DNA of 57,333 nucleotides from an uncultured bacterium (GCA_903935195.1 CAIZQW010000092.1:1-57333), one strand, 5' to 3'; shown: positions 1-9,006, counted from the stretch's first letter. The notes: generated by a model not told the origin, from the letters alone. Numbers and translations: made by a program.

Positions 1-423
1 CCAGGCAAGGAGCGCATTCGGCTGTGCGGGCCAGACGCACTGCGCCGTCTTCGGAAGCGCCAGCGCATCAATGCCGCGCGCCTTCCAGTCTGCAATGATC
101 GCGGCTGCACGTCCGTCAGACGAATAGATTCCGTTACGGACAGGGTTGCCATCCGCATCGATCAGATAAAGGCCATTGCCATGTCCCGTGCAGGTGACAC
201 AGGCAATCTCCTCGGGTTTCACGCCAGACTTTTCAACGGCTTCGCGAATAGCAGCAGCCGTATCTTGCCAGAGCACGTTCATGTCACGTTCATTCCAGCC
301 CGGAAACGGCACGAGCGAAGCCACCGGACGTCCTGCAACAGCCAACTCCCGTCCATCCGCGGCAAACACCGCAGCCTTGGAAACCGTTCCGCCGTTATCA
401 ATACCGACCAGATATTTCGCCAT
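1..423 (-). CDS. FGGY-family carbohydrate kinase, C-terminus cut by window edge
   Basis: This is the N-terminal 141 residues of a sugar kinase that runs off the left edge. It opens with the FGGY phosphate-1 signature (VGIDNGGTVSKAAVF), followed by GWNERDMNVLW and a WPAQPNALLAW stretch. From memory these resemble the N-terminus of L-xylulose kinase (LyxK) more than glycerol or xylulose kinases. The expected reaction is ATP-dependent phosphorylation of a keto-sugar in the cytoplasm. It lies 17 bp downstream of the SDR gene on the same strand and is probably co-transcribed with it. The ATG at 423 is followed directly by the conserved motif. The family is secure; the substrate is not. Confidence 0.85.
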   Translation of the reverse strand, partial: MAKYLVGIDNGGTVSKAAVFAADGRELAVAGRPVASLVPFPGWNERDMNVLWQDTAAAIREAVEKSGVKPEEIACVTCTGHGNGLYLIDADGNPVRNGIYSSDGRAAAIIADWKARGIDALALPKTAQCVWPAQPNALLAW

Positions 424-440
424 CGTGAACACTCCACTTG

Positions 441-1217
441 TTAACGCATCATCAAGCCACCGGTCACATCGAGCGTCGTGCCCGTCATGTAACTGGACAT
501 GTCTGAAGCCAGGAAGAGAACGACATTGGCAACCTCTTCCGGCTGCGCAATGCGATAGAGCGGAATCCGCGACAGGTATTGTTCCTTCCGCTCCTCCCAC
601 AGTTTCGCCACCATCTCGGTCATCACCATGCCAGGGGCGACTGCATTGACGTTGATGCCTTCTCGTGCGACTTCGCGGGCAATCGAACGCGTCATCGAAA
701 TAAGTGCTCCCTTGCTCGCGTCATACGGCAAGTGCCCCGAGGTCGAACCGAAAAATGCGGCCTGCGACGAAATGTTAACAATCTTACCTTTTACACCCCG
801 TTCCCGTAAGCGCTTAATCAACTCTTTACACGCGATAAAAGCTCCTGTCACATTGACCTGAAAGGTGTAGTTCCATTCTGTCTCCGTATAATTCTGGAGC
901 GGACCCTTGGGCAGATACGCGGCATTGTTCACGAGAATATCCACAGCGCCAACAGAGGACTCAGCCTTGTCGAACATCTCAATGATCTGCGCCTCGACTG
1001 ACATGTCTGCGTCAATCGCGATAGCCTCCGTGCCATACGTCTTCTTGATTTCGGAAACAACCGCCTCAGCGGCCTTGCCCGATTCCTGTTTGCTCTTCTT
1101 GCGATAGTTGACCACGACCTTCGCACCTTCGGATGCAAAAGCTAAGGCGATCTTCCTGCCGACGCCGCCCGAAGAGCCTGTGACCAGCACAACCTTGTCT
1201 TTTAAATTCAGATTCAT
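441..1217 (-). CDS. short-chain dehydrogenase/reductase (SDR)
   Basis: This 258-residue classical SDR has the cofactor motif TGSSGGVGRK near residue 15, NNAA near residue 90 and the catalytic YxxxK as YDASK, with the upstream serine in VNISSQAAFFG. The closest family is FabG-like 3-oxoacyl-ACP or sugar/polyol dehydrogenases. In this cluster a sugar or aldonate oxidoreductase is more likely than fatty-acid synthesis. The start at 1217 was chosen because an AGGGGG-type ribosome site sits just upstream and the fold starts at MNLNLKDKVVLVTG. The longer reading frame upstream (to 1310) only translates an intergenic repeat. The substrate is unknown. Confidence 0.88.
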   Translation of the reverse strand: MNLNLKDKVVLVTGSSGGVGRKIALAFASEGAKVVVNYRKKSKQESGKAAEAVVSEIKKTYGTEAIAIDADMSVEAQIIEMFDKAESSVGAVDILVNNAAYLPKGPLQNYTETEWNYTFQVNVTGAFIACKELIKRLRERGVKGKIVNISSQAAFFGSTSGHLPYDASKGALISMTRSIAREVAREGINVNAVAPGMVMTEMVAKLWEERKEQYLSRIPLYRIAQPEEVANVVLFLASDMSSYMTGTTLDVTGGLMMR

Positions 1218-1230
1218 AATACCCCCTTGT

Positions 1231-1387
1231 ATTGGAATGATGGAATGGTGGAACAGTGGAATGATGGAAAAACAGAATACCCGTTTTGGGAGGAGCATGC
1301 GCCTGCACACCGTAGACGAACAGAAAGACTTCTCTCCTGATAGTTATTAACCAATATTCCAATATTCCTATGTTCCATTATTCCATT
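1231..1387. repeat. composite inverted-repeat spacer element, copy 1
   Basis: The left arm (1231-1272) is an iterated GGAATGATGGAATGG-type array. The right arm (1351-1387) is its reverse-complement style, CCAATATTCCAATATTCC. The roughly 80 bp between them are unique. The same architecture recurs at 10726-10878 and 32357-32485. It separates the MDR and SDR genes and could act as a terminator or processing site. Confidence 0.7.
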
Positions 1388-1390
1388 CTC

Positions 1391-2437
1391 CTATGGCTTT
1401 AGTACGACGCGCAGCGCGACGCCACTCTTCATCAGTTCGATCGCCTCCTTGAATCCCTCGAAGGGCAACTGGTGCGTGATTATCTTGTCCGCCGGGAAGC
1501 TGGGCTGGCCTAGGATCTCGACAGCCTTCGCGACATGCTCCGGCGTGGAGTCGCTCGTACCGACCACGCGCAATTCGCCGTAGTGCAGCAGGCGGCTGTC
1601 AAAGGTGATATTACTCTTGCCTGCAGGCAGGGAGGCGAATAGGCAGACGGTACCGCGTTTGCGCACCAGTGCGAGCGCCTGTTCCTGGGGGGCAGCCGCA
1701 GGCGCCGCAACAATCACGACATCCGCGCCATATCCGCCGGTCATCTCCTTCACGATTGAACCGAGGTCTTCGGTCGCCGGATTTACCAGACGGTCAAAGC
1801 CAAAGGTCGCACCCTGCGCCAGACGTTCGGGGTTGATCTCGGAGAGGATCACCTGCTTGGCGCCATACTGACGGGCCACCAGCGCATTCAGGATGCCCAT
1901 CGGGCCGGCGCCCATCACCAGCACCGTGTCGCCCGGCTTCACCTGGCTGTTCTCACAGGAGTTCACCGCGCAGCTCACAGGTTCGGCGAGAGAGGCATAG
2001 AGCGGATTCACATGGGCCGGCACCTTGATCACATGACCGTTCTTCAACGCCTGTGCCGGAATCACGACATACTCCGACATCCCACCGTTATAGCCAAAGC
2101 CCATGGGCTGGACATTCGCACAGATATTCTTCCAACCTTTGAGACAATAGGCGCAAGTGCCGCAGGAAATACTGGTGGCCATCACAACGCGCTCACCGAC
2201 TGAAAAACCCGGAGCCTTTGCCTCGACGATCACAGCTGCAAACTCATGCCCCATGACGATTGGCGGTTTCATACGGGGATTACCCGAAAGGTAGGCCTTC
2301 ATGTCTGAACCGCAGACAGCACACGCATCCACTTTCGCTAAAAGTTCGCCTTCCCCGCACGCGGGAACCGGGAGCTCCTCTGCACGAACATCCAATTGCC
2401 CATGGTAAACCACTGCCCGCATACTCTTTTGATTCAT
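1391..2437 (-). CDS. zinc-dependent medium-chain dehydrogenase
   Basis: This 348-residue MDR-superfamily enzyme keeps the catalytic zinc ligands (CAVCGSD and GHEF), the four-cysteine structural zinc lobe CGTCAYCLKGWKNIC, and a Rossmann motif VMGAGPMG near residue 175. The family includes threonine, sorbitol and galactitol-phosphate dehydrogenases. The reaction expected here is NAD(P)-linked oxidation of a polyol or sugar acid. It is transcribed with the surrounding sugar genes. The start is ambiguous between 2437 and an internal ATG at 2422; neither has a clear ribosome site. The substrate cannot be read from the sequence. Confidence 0.87.
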   Translation of the reverse strand: MNQKSMRAVVYHGQLDVRAEELPVPACGEGELLAKVDACAVCGSDMKAYLSGNPRMKPPIVMGHEFAAVIVEAKAPGFSVGERVVMATSISCGTCAYCLKGWKNICANVQPMGFGYNGGMSEYVVIPAQALKNGHVIKVPAHVNPLYASLAEPVSCAVNSCENSQVKPGDTVLVMGAGPMGILNALVARQYGAKQVILSEINPERLAQGATFGFDRLVNPATEDLGSIVKEMTGGYGADVVIVAAPAAAPQEQALALVRKRGTVCLFASLPAGKSNITFDSRLLHYGELRVVGTSDSTPEHVAKAVEILGQPSFPADKIITHQLPFEGFKEAIELMKSGVALRVVLKP

Positions 2438-2587
2438 GGTATTTTAGCTTTCAATTATCTTTCGTTTCTTATTTAAAAGGCTTTCATTTTGCCAAAACAG
2501 CTGCCTCGCGTCAACCGTAAATTTAAAGACAACAGAGCAAAGGTATCATGAATTGCGGCTCAAGTGGAAGTGCCGAAGGAGGCTCCT

Positions 2588-2675
2588 GCCGTACAGTACG
2601 GCGGGATCTATGATACCGCCGAACGCCTGACGAGGCGTTACGCTACTCCAGTTTCCAGTTTCAAGCGTCAAGTTT
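2588..2675. repeat. hairpin pair and short iterated repeat in 240-bp spacer
   Basis: The spacer between the MDR and URO-D-like genes holds GCCGTAC-A-GTACGGC (2588-2602), a perfect stem AACGCCT-GACG-AGGCGTT (2622-2639), and iterated CCAGTTT/TCAAG units from 2648. No gene is visible. The hairpins could attenuate the downstream genes or be a REP-like element. Confidence 0.55.
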
Positions 2676-2679
2676 CAAA

Positions 2680-3687
2680 TCATCCAACTCTTCTCAGCTC
2701 ATCAAGCATGGCGCGATAGTTTTCGGGTTTGACGCCACGGTGGACGGTGTTGCTCGAGGAGAGGATGAGGCCGGAGGGACCTGCATCGGCAATGGCCTGC
2801 CGGACCTCTGCCTTGACCTCCTCTGGTGTTCCGGTACAAAGGGTCTTCACGCAGTCGATATTCCCCTTCAGCGCAATACGGTCGCCATACTTCGCCTTCA
2901 TCTCGCGCATGGTTAAACCGGCCCCTGGGTCAATCGGATCAAGGCAGTCAATGCCAGCATCAATCCAGAGATCGACCAGCGGACGCACATCGCCATCACA
3001 ATGCTTGACGGTCAGGCAGCCCAGCGCTTTATAGCCTTGGATGACTTTTCGGAAGGAGGGCAGAATGACCTCGCGATAACAGTCATCCGAGAAGAGCGGC
3101 CCGGCATTCATCGCCACATCATCGGTTGTGGCAATGATTTTTATGCCAAACCGTCTGACAGCCTCTGCTGCTAGAGCAAGATTGAAGTCGACCACCCGAT
3201 CCAGGAACTCACGGGTCGCCTCGGGCTCCAGCAAGGGCGCCATCAGAGCCTCCTCATACCCAAGCAAATCGCGCAGATCCGAGAAGCCGTCCCGCAGATT
3301 CCAAATGATGGACCGTGAATCTCCGAACCGCTCCACAGCCTTTCGAAGCGTTTCAAAGCGGTGGTCCGCCTTCGTGTCCGGGAAGGTGAAATGCTGATGC
3401 TGGGTGATGTCGGTCATCGGCTGCGCAATGACCGCGGCAATGCAGTCGCCCGTCAACTGGCGACGGTTCCCCCACTCGTCCTCAAAGGTTTTGTCGTCCA
3501 GAAACTTTTTCGTGTAGTCGGGACGGATGTTGATGCCGTCGATATCCAAGCGCTCAACAATGTCCATCGCATCGCTCGACCCTGTCAGCGCCTTGCCCAC
3601 GCCCGGATCAATAAACCATTCGAAGGTCGGAACCCGGTCGGGTGTTCCACGCTTAATTGCCGTACACATTCTCTCTGATGCAGTCAT
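2680..3687 (-). CDS. uroporphyrinogen decarboxylase-like (URO-D fold) protein
   Basis: This 335-residue member of the URO-D superfamily starts with a characteristic ERMCTAIKRGTPDRVP segment and contains KHCDGD and a late IDPGAGLTMREMKAKYG stretch. The superfamily contains true HemE and also corrinoid-dependent methyltransferases (MtaA/CmuA-like). Members in sugar clusters of PVC bacteria are of unknown function. No other haem gene is nearby, so HemE activity is unlikely. The start at 3687 was chosen because the preceding kinase gene stops at 3689 and a GGAGAG ribosome site lies upstream. The tight spacing suggests co-translation with the kinase. Confidence 0.8.
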   Translation of the reverse strand: MTASERMCTAIKRGTPDRVPTFEWFIDPGVGKALTGSSDAMDIVERLDIDGINIRPDYTKKFLDDKTFEDEWGNRRQLTGDCIAAVIAQPMTDITQHQHFTFPDTKADHRFETLRKAVERFGDSRSIIWNLRDGFSDLRDLLGYEEALMAPLLEPEATREFLDRVVDFNLALAAEAVRRFGIKIIATTDDVAMNAGPLFSDDCYREVILPSFRKVIQGYKALGCLTVKHCDGDVRPLVDLWIDAGIDCLDPIDPGAGLTMREMKAKYGDRIALKGNIDCVKTLCTGTPEEVKAEVRQAIADAGPSGLILSSSNTVHRGVKPENYRAMLDELRRVG

Positions 3688-3688
3688 C

Positions 3689-5206
3689 TTATTTTTCTCT
3701 CCACGCCGCCAACGCGGCATACACGGGTTTTAAGTTTGTGGCCAACCCCTGATAAACAGTGGTCAGCGGCTCATAGCGCGCATGATTTTTCGCATCCGGA
3801 TGAAACACGCGGGTGTCCCCCTTGACACGCTCAACCGCAGCATCCAAATCGCTCCAGAAACCAGTGGCAACCCCCGCCAGCATGGCCGCGCCGAGTGGCG
3901 ACGTGTCCTGAATGGCGGAGACCTCTACATCGATGCCGGAAATATCTGCCTTGTTCTGCAACCAGAAGGCGTTACGTGTAGCGCCTCCGGACGCGATGAT
4001 GCGTTCAAAGCGTGTCTGCATGCCCCGCTCCATGGTCTGTAAAATATGGAGAAACTGCTGATTAAGTCCTTCCAGCACGGCGCGGAAGACCTCTGACTTG
4101 CGGGTGGTATTCAGAAGGCCAATGAAGGCTCCTGTCGCTGCAGGATCATTCACAGGACAGGTGGCGGTGGATAAATAGGGCAAGAAGAGAAGTCCGCCTG
4201 CGCCTGGCTGTGTTTCGCGCTCACATCGCTCGATCACCTCTTCCCACGCGCACGTATCATCGCCGGTCAGTTCGCGACACCAGGTGAGCGCGGAGGCCGA
4301 GGGCGCACCGCCCCAGACCGCGGTCCGATTTGGCGCCACATGCGCCTGCACACACACCCCTGAACGTCCCAGCGCCACATCGCACGTAGCATCTGAAACC
4401 GTCGCGATCAGATTTTCCCAACTTCCCATGACATTGGAAACCACACCGGGACGATGGGCGCCTACAGGCAGGGTGCCGCAGAGATGATCCTGTCCGCCCA
4501 GAATAACGGCGGTTCCCTGGGAGAGTCCTGTCAACTGTGCCGCGCTCGCCGTAATTTCACCCAGGCGCGCACCTGAGGGCTTAATTTCTGGAAGAAGGCG
4601 CCGTGGAATTTCCGAACGCGTCACGAGCTCGTCAGACCATTGGCGCGTCCGCTGATCCAGCAACAGCATACAGGTCGCCATGCTCGAATCCGTGGCCATG
4701 ACACCGCACAGCTTGCAGTTCACAAAGTCTTCAATCAGCAGCCATTTTTGTGCGCGCTCGAGAAGGGCTGGCTCATGTTCCATCATCCAGCGTACTCGCA
4801 TGACCCCGGTCATGGCCCATGGCGGGAAGCCCGCGATGGAGAAGGTCTTGTCCGCGCCGATGTTCGCCTCCCACCACTTCGCTTGGGGCGCGGTGCGTCC
4901 GCAATGCCAGCTTATAAACGGATAAAGCGCATTCCCGGCCTCATCAACCGGCACGCCGTCCATGCCCATACCTGTCACAGCAACAGCCGAGACCTTTGAG
5001 AGTTCCAGACTGGACCCGATCTCGCGAAAGGACTCCCCCACACGCGCCCAGACCTCATCCGGATTCCAGAAGACCCACTCAGGATGTTGGGACTCATACG
5101 GGTTATAACGCGGTGTCGGACGCGAAGCAGAAGCCACGCAGATTCCATCCACGTCATACACGCATACCTTGATCGACGTTGACCCTAAATCGATTGCTGC
5201 GATCAT
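3689..5206 (-). CDS. FGGY-family carbohydrate kinase
   Basis: This complete 505-residue FGGY kinase has the phosphate-1 motif IAAIDLGSTSIKV at its N-terminus, an ILGGQDHLCG region mid-protein and a C-terminal adenosine-binding segment RIIASGGATRNAFWLQ. Candidate substrates in this family are xylulose, rhamnulose, fuculose and ribulose. A RhaT-like transporter immediately upstream makes a deoxy-sugar or pentulose plausible. The start at 5206 (MIAAIDLG) has an AAAGGAA ribosome site and lies 18 bp after the transporter stop. The longer frame to 5254 would overlap the transporter. Confidence 0.88.
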   Translation of the reverse strand: MIAAIDLGSTSIKVCVYDVDGICVASASRPTPRYNPYESQHPEWVFWNPDEVWARVGESFREIGSSLELSKVSAVAVTGMGMDGVPVDEAGNALYPFISWHCGRTAPQAKWWEANIGADKTFSIAGFPPWAMTGVMRVRWMMEHEPALLERAQKWLLIEDFVNCKLCGVMATDSSMATCMLLLDQRTRQWSDELVTRSEIPRRLLPEIKPSGARLGEITASAAQLTGLSQGTAVILGGQDHLCGTLPVGAHRPGVVSNVMGSWENLIATVSDATCDVALGRSGVCVQAHVAPNRTAVWGGAPSASALTWCRELTGDDTCAWEEVIERCERETQPGAGGLLFLPYLSTATCPVNDPAATGAFIGLLNTTRKSEVFRAVLEGLNQQFLHILQTMERGMQTRFERIIASGGATRNAFWLQNKADISGIDVEVSAIQDTSPLGAAMLAGVATGFWSDLDAAVERVKGDTRVFHPDAKNHARYEPLTTVYQGLATNLKPVYAALAAWREK

Positions 5207-5223
5207 TGTATTCCTTTGCCTCT

Positions 5224-6234
5224 TTAGAGTGAATTCGCGTAGGCCAGTATACACACACCTACAACAAGGATGACCAGCGCCAGACGGATGCCATTAACAG
5301 CCCGCGCATCAACACCCTTCCACTCGCCCGAAAGAAATCCGTTCACCGTGCCAGTAAAAATGGCGAGCGACATAAAGATGCCATAGCCAATCGCATTTCC
5401 GACTTTACTCAGCATGGGAGCTCCGATGTTGTAACAGGCAATCGCCCCGTCATGCAGAAGCGCCATGAGCAACGCAATCACGTAGACGCGTATCTGTTTT
5501 GACTGGGCTAACGCACCCCACGTCCTATTCACGGTCAGTTGCTGAACGCAATACCCGCAGGCGGAAAGCGAGCCACCCCACAGGATCAGCGCAGTCACGA
5601 TGAAACCCGAGAGGCGTGAGTCAGGATTGGCGGCTTCCGCCAGTTTCATGGCGCTGCCTCCGTAACCCGATGCGACCGCGTAGCAGGCACAGAGGACACC
5701 GGAGAGCACCGCCACAAAAATGCCCATGGCCATGTTCTTTTTCTCGGTTTTCTCAGAGGCTTGCTGAGAAGCCTCTTTCAAGAGTGCCGCGCGTCCGGAG
5801 ACAACAACGCCCAGGATACAGACTGCCGCCCCCAGAAGAATCCAGGCTCCCTGTGCTTTCTGGAAAACGCCCGCATTAAAAATAAGGCTTGGAGCCAGCA
5901 TGCCAAAGGCAATTTGCATGCCATAATTTAGCGCGTAGGCCAGCGACAACCCGATAAAGGCGAAACTGCGTCCCAAGGTCATGGAGCCCAGACCCCACAA
6001 GAAGCCAAAGAGGACAGGCATCAGCCAGTCATTTAACTCCATCCGGCTACAGATGCCGAAGAGATCCTTGACCAGCAACGGACCGATGGTCAACGGCAAG
6101 AGGAGCGTTGCAAAAAAGAAGAATGGACCCCAAAGCACCTCCCACGGCGTACCCTTTGGCGCAAACTTCGCAGGTAACCCAAACGAGCCACCACAGATCG
6201 CTCCAATTGCAATCAGAATCAGCCCCATTGTCAT
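5224..6234 (-). CDS. RhaT-like sugar/proton symporter
   Basis: This 336-residue polytopic inner-membrane protein has about ten hydrophobic segments. Its N-terminus, LILIAIGAICGGSFGLPAKF, and GPFFFFATLLLP region resemble the L-rhamnose-proton symporter RhaT of the drug/metabolite transporter superfamily. It would import a monosaccharide for the downstream kinases and dehydrogenases. It is the first gene of the minus-strand cluster. The substrate is inferred from family resemblance only, because no rhamnose isomerase or rhamnulose-phosphate aldolase is visible in the window. Confidence 0.8.
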   Translation of the reverse strand: MTMGLILIAIGAICGGSFGLPAKFAPKGTPWEVLWGPFFFFATLLLPLTIGPLLVKDLFGICSRMELNDWLMPVLFGFLWGLGSMTLGRSFAFIGLSLAYALNYGMQIAFGMLAPSLIFNAGVFQKAQGAWILLGAAVCILGVVVSGRAALLKEASQQASEKTEKKNMAMGIFVAVLSGVLCACYAVASGYGGSAMKLAEAANPDSRLSGFIVTALILWGGSLSACGYCVQQLTVNRTWGALAQSKQIRVYVIALLMALLHDGAIACYNIGAPMLSKVGNAIGYGIFMSLAIFTGTVNGFLSGEWKGVDARAVNGIRLALVILVVGVCILAYANSL

Positions 6235-6363
6235 TCTGTTTCCCCTTTCGTTGTTTGCCTCGCGCAGATGCTTATCACAATCTCAGTGAGTATACTTTTT
6301 TTGCCTTTCACCTTCAAGGCGTATTTCCCCTGAAATAACGTAGATTTCCACTTGGCGACAGGT

Positions 6364-6594
6364 GGGTGCGATTTAATTTTGTTGCATCGCACCCAGAATT
6401 TAGGAGTCAGGAGACAGAACCCAGAATTGATTTCCAGGGACTTATTAAAGAAAATACACCCCGATGGTATGTCCTCGGAAAAGGAGACTTGAAAACGTTA
6501 GCGAAAATCGGGCGTAACTCTCTGGTCTTCAGCTTCTGACTCCTTAATTCTGGATTCTGAATACCGTGCGATTGTTACGAAGTAAAATCGCACC
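6364..6594. repeat. inverted-repeat-bounded element (MITE-like) in 405-bp spacer
   Basis: The spacer 6235-6639 holds a stem GGGTGCGAT/ATCGCACCC (6364-6372, 6386-6394) followed by CCAGAATTTAGGAGTCAG. At the other end are the reverse-complement-like CTGACTCCTTAATTCTGG and a second hairpin GTGCGATT/AATCGCAC (6566-6573, 6586-6593). Outer and inner arms together make a roughly 230-bp inverted-repeat unit with no coding content. Confidence 0.65.
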
Positions 6595-6603
6595 CGCGAT
6601 AGG

Positions 6604-6632
6604 TTGACTTGGTTTCCAACAAAAGATAAAGT
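6604..6632 (+). promoter_or_regulatory. sigma-70-type promoter, probable leaderless start
   Basis: TTGACT (6604-6609), a 17-bp spacer and TAAAGT (6627-6632). Only 7 nt separate the -10 box from the ATG at 6640, so transcription would begin at or next to the start codon. No ribosome-binding site is present. Confidence 0.55.
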
Positions 6633-6639
6633 AAATGAC

Positions 6640-7497
6640 ATGAAAAGTTTTTCTACGAAAGGGATTGTCTTGATCGTGTGCCTGACGCTTGTATTGGTTG
6701 GCGCGTGGCGGTACAGAGCGGGGCGGGATTGGACCCCGACCCTCACGATTAACACGCCTCACTACACCATCTATTCATCAGCAACTCCTGAGCAGACAGA
6801 AACCGTTGGAAAAATCGCTGATAGTCTCTATGATGCCTACGGCGCATTCTTATCTTCGTTAAACCTCTCGGTTAAGCATAAGGGCATCCACAAGATGAAG
6901 CTCTTTGCCACGCGCGAGGAGTTCCGTAACCACAATCTCATCACCGACTGGGCTGAGGCCTTCTATCAGAAGCCCTATTGTTACCAGTACTTCTCAGAGG
7001 AAGAACGTAACCCCTATCATTGGATGATCCATGAAGCAACACATCAATTGAATCAAGAAGTAGCGAACCTCTCCGTCTCCAAGTGGGTAGACGAGGGCCT
7101 TGCCGACTATTTCGGTTCCAGTTGCATCATCAGCAACAGACTCGTCATCGGCACCATTGACCCAAACACATACCCTGTTTGGTGGCTCCATCTCCTTGCC
7201 AAATCCGGCGACCTGGAAGCTGACAAGATGAATGGCAGCGTCATCCCACTTCGCGCGATCATCTCCGCCTCCGGGGGTCCAAACATAGACGAATCCTTCA
7301 ACCTTTACTACCTGCATTGGTGGTCGCTGATGCATTTTCTGCTCCACGGGGAAGCTGGTAAATATCGGGATGGTGTCTCACGCATTATGACAGGCGAATC
7401 AGATGTTGAAGGGTTTGAGAAACACTTTGGTCCAATCGAAGCCATTGAAATAGAGTGGTATGCCTACGTGCTTGAATTGAAGCGAAAAGAGCTATAA
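6640..7497 (+). CDS. membrane-anchored HEXXH metallopeptidase-like protein
   Basis: This 285-residue protein has one N-terminal membrane anchor (residues 8-22), then an extracytoplasmic domain with HEATH at 131-135 and WVDEGLADYF, whose Glu152 would be the third zinc ligand. This HExxH plus downstream E arrangement is that of gluzincin peptidases, similar to DUF1570-type proteins. Substrate and biological role are unknown. The start at 6640 is chosen over the upstream in-frame codon at 6604 because that codon lies within the predicted promoter and only the shorter protein begins with charged residues before the anchor. Confidence 0.7.
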   Translation: MKSFSTKGIVLIVCLTLVLVGAWRYRAGRDWTPTLTINTPHYTIYSSATPEQTETVGKIADSLYDAYGAFLSSLNLSVKHKGIHKMKLFATREEFRNHNLITDWAEAFYQKPYCYQYFSEEERNPYHWMIHEATHQLNQEVANLSVSKWVDEGLADYFGSSCIISNRLVIGTIDPNTYPVWWLHLLAKSGDLEADKMNGSVIPLRAIISASGGPNIDESFNLYYLHWWSLMHFLLHGEAGKYRDGVSRIMTGESDVEGFEKHFGPIEAIEIEWYAYVLELKRKEL

Positions 7498-7728
7498 ACA
7501 GACCAGCTCAGCCCATGTCTGTCGAAGGGTACGTTTCAAACCACTAGCTGGTGATTAACCGTCCCAACGGCCAAAGGCAATCGCACATGTAGAATGTGGA
7601 ACTGCGACCCTTAGTCAGCCTCGTATTGATCGAATCCGCAGCTAACTTTCACCCGCTATTTTGCTCCTTACTTCTTCATGTGTAGCATGTGGATCTACGT
7701 CCCCTCTGCCGTTTACGTTACTCTGCCA

Positions 7729-9006
7729 TCACTTTTTAATTGATGACCTTTCCCCTACACATCGGATCACACGAAAACAATTGCTATTTGTCTTACTATC
7801 ACAGTCTCCAGTAATAACAAAAACCCAACTTTGATCCGGCAACGGGTACATAGCATGCCTGCCAGAGTAAAGCCCTAGCGTTTTTTCTTTCTCTAGCGCT
7901 GGGAAGTGCCAAAAATAATTAGTTTCATCTTTCGTTCTAATTTCCTGGATATACGCATGCCTCTGGCACACTCTATTCGAAACGGAAGCCGCATCTTTGG
8001 CTGCTGTATCCTTACCGGATTCCGCAAAAGTTATGAGACCTCGATAAATTGCTTCCGCTGTTCGCCTAGTCACAAAAGGGCCAGATTTTCTATTTTTAAG
8101 AACCGCCTTTGCGCTTGGAATGGCTTCTCCTATTTCATCAAAAATATCCCGTGTTACCCACGTCTCACCTTTGTCACGAGTCATATATAATTTTGATCTA
8201 TCAAAAAAAAGAAGTGCTCCCGCAGTCTCCGCCATGGAAAATAGTTGCCCATCTTGAAGCCGTGGTATTTTGCGAACTTTACCGGGCAGTGGGATGCGTG
8301 CGTCGTAACCAGCTATATGTTTCACATTCCGTGTTGCACACGTCAAATCTCGCAAAACCAAACAAGGAATATCTAAGTTCTTTTCACAAAAAAGAACTTT
8401 GTTATCTGAAAGACAGGTAAAATCAAAATAAGGATAGTCTTCCATAGGTATAACTAAAAATTCATTTCCAGAAAAATGAATAACCCCTTTCGAGTATGGA
8501 ATAACAACATCCAGGGAATCGGTCATCCGATGCTCATCACCAAAACCTGCTCCTGAATAGTAAACTGCATTTGAAGAACCAAGCAAAGATGATATCTCCC
8601 TCGTCTTAGGACTATCTCCAGAAAAGTTAACAACATACGTGCGACAAATCCCATCCTTTACTTTAATACTATACAATCCTGTAGTTCTGTTAATCAACCA
8701 GCAGCCCCCGACGGGAGTATCATCATGTATACCCAGTGAGTGAACAACCCGTGTCGGTCTCTCCTTATCGATATTTTGAAATTCCACACACAAGACTTCT
8801 TTTGTGAAGTGCGTTTCATTTGTGTTCGGCAGATTTCTAACACATAAAATTGACAGTGTATTTGTCTCAACAAGAGAATCCCAGCTATTGTACACATTAA
8901 TATCATCGCCAACGGAAAGGTCAAAAATCGGAGTAGCCCCAAAAATTAGGGAAACAGGAAGGCACCAGGTAGTTGTAAAAACCAGCACGAACATGATTAA
9001 GCGCAT
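7729..9006 (-). CDS. secreted protein of unknown function with one Asp-box
   Basis: This 425-residue protein has a clear Sec signal peptide (residues 1-23, ending SLIFGA). One BNR/Asp-box-like motif, TRDKGETW, typical of beta-propeller sialidase-like repeats, is visible near residue 290. No second box and no catalytic signature were recognised. It is noticeably more A+T-rich than its neighbours and stands alone between spacers, which may indicate a later acquisition. The start at 9006 has an AAGGAG ribosome site. The function is unknown. Confidence 0.6.
   Translation of the reverse strand: MRLIMFVLVFTTTWCLPVSLIFGATPIFDLSVGDDINVYNSWDSLVETNTLSILCVRNLPNTNETHFTKEVLCVEFQNIDKERPTRVVHSLGIHDDTPVGGCWLINRTTGLYSIKVKDGICRTYVVNFSGDSPKTREISSLLGSSNAVYYSGAGFGDEHRMTDSLDVVIPYSKGVIHFSGNEFLVIPMEDYPYFDFTCLSDNKVLFCEKNLDIPCLVLRDLTCATRNVKHIAGYDARIPLPGKVRKIPRLQDGQLFSMAETAGALLFFDRSKLYMTRDKGETWVTRDIFDEIGEAIPSAKAVLKNRKSGPFVTRRTAEAIYRGLITFAESGKDTAAKDAASVSNRVCQRHAYIQEIRTKDETNYFWHFPALEKEKTLGLYSGRHAMYPLPDQSWVFVITGDCDSKTNSNCFRVIRCVGERSSIKK

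Noticed and set aside
2680-3687. HemE, true uroporphyrinogen decarboxylase
   Set aside because: The neighbours are all sugar genes and the sequence is of the divergent superfamily type.
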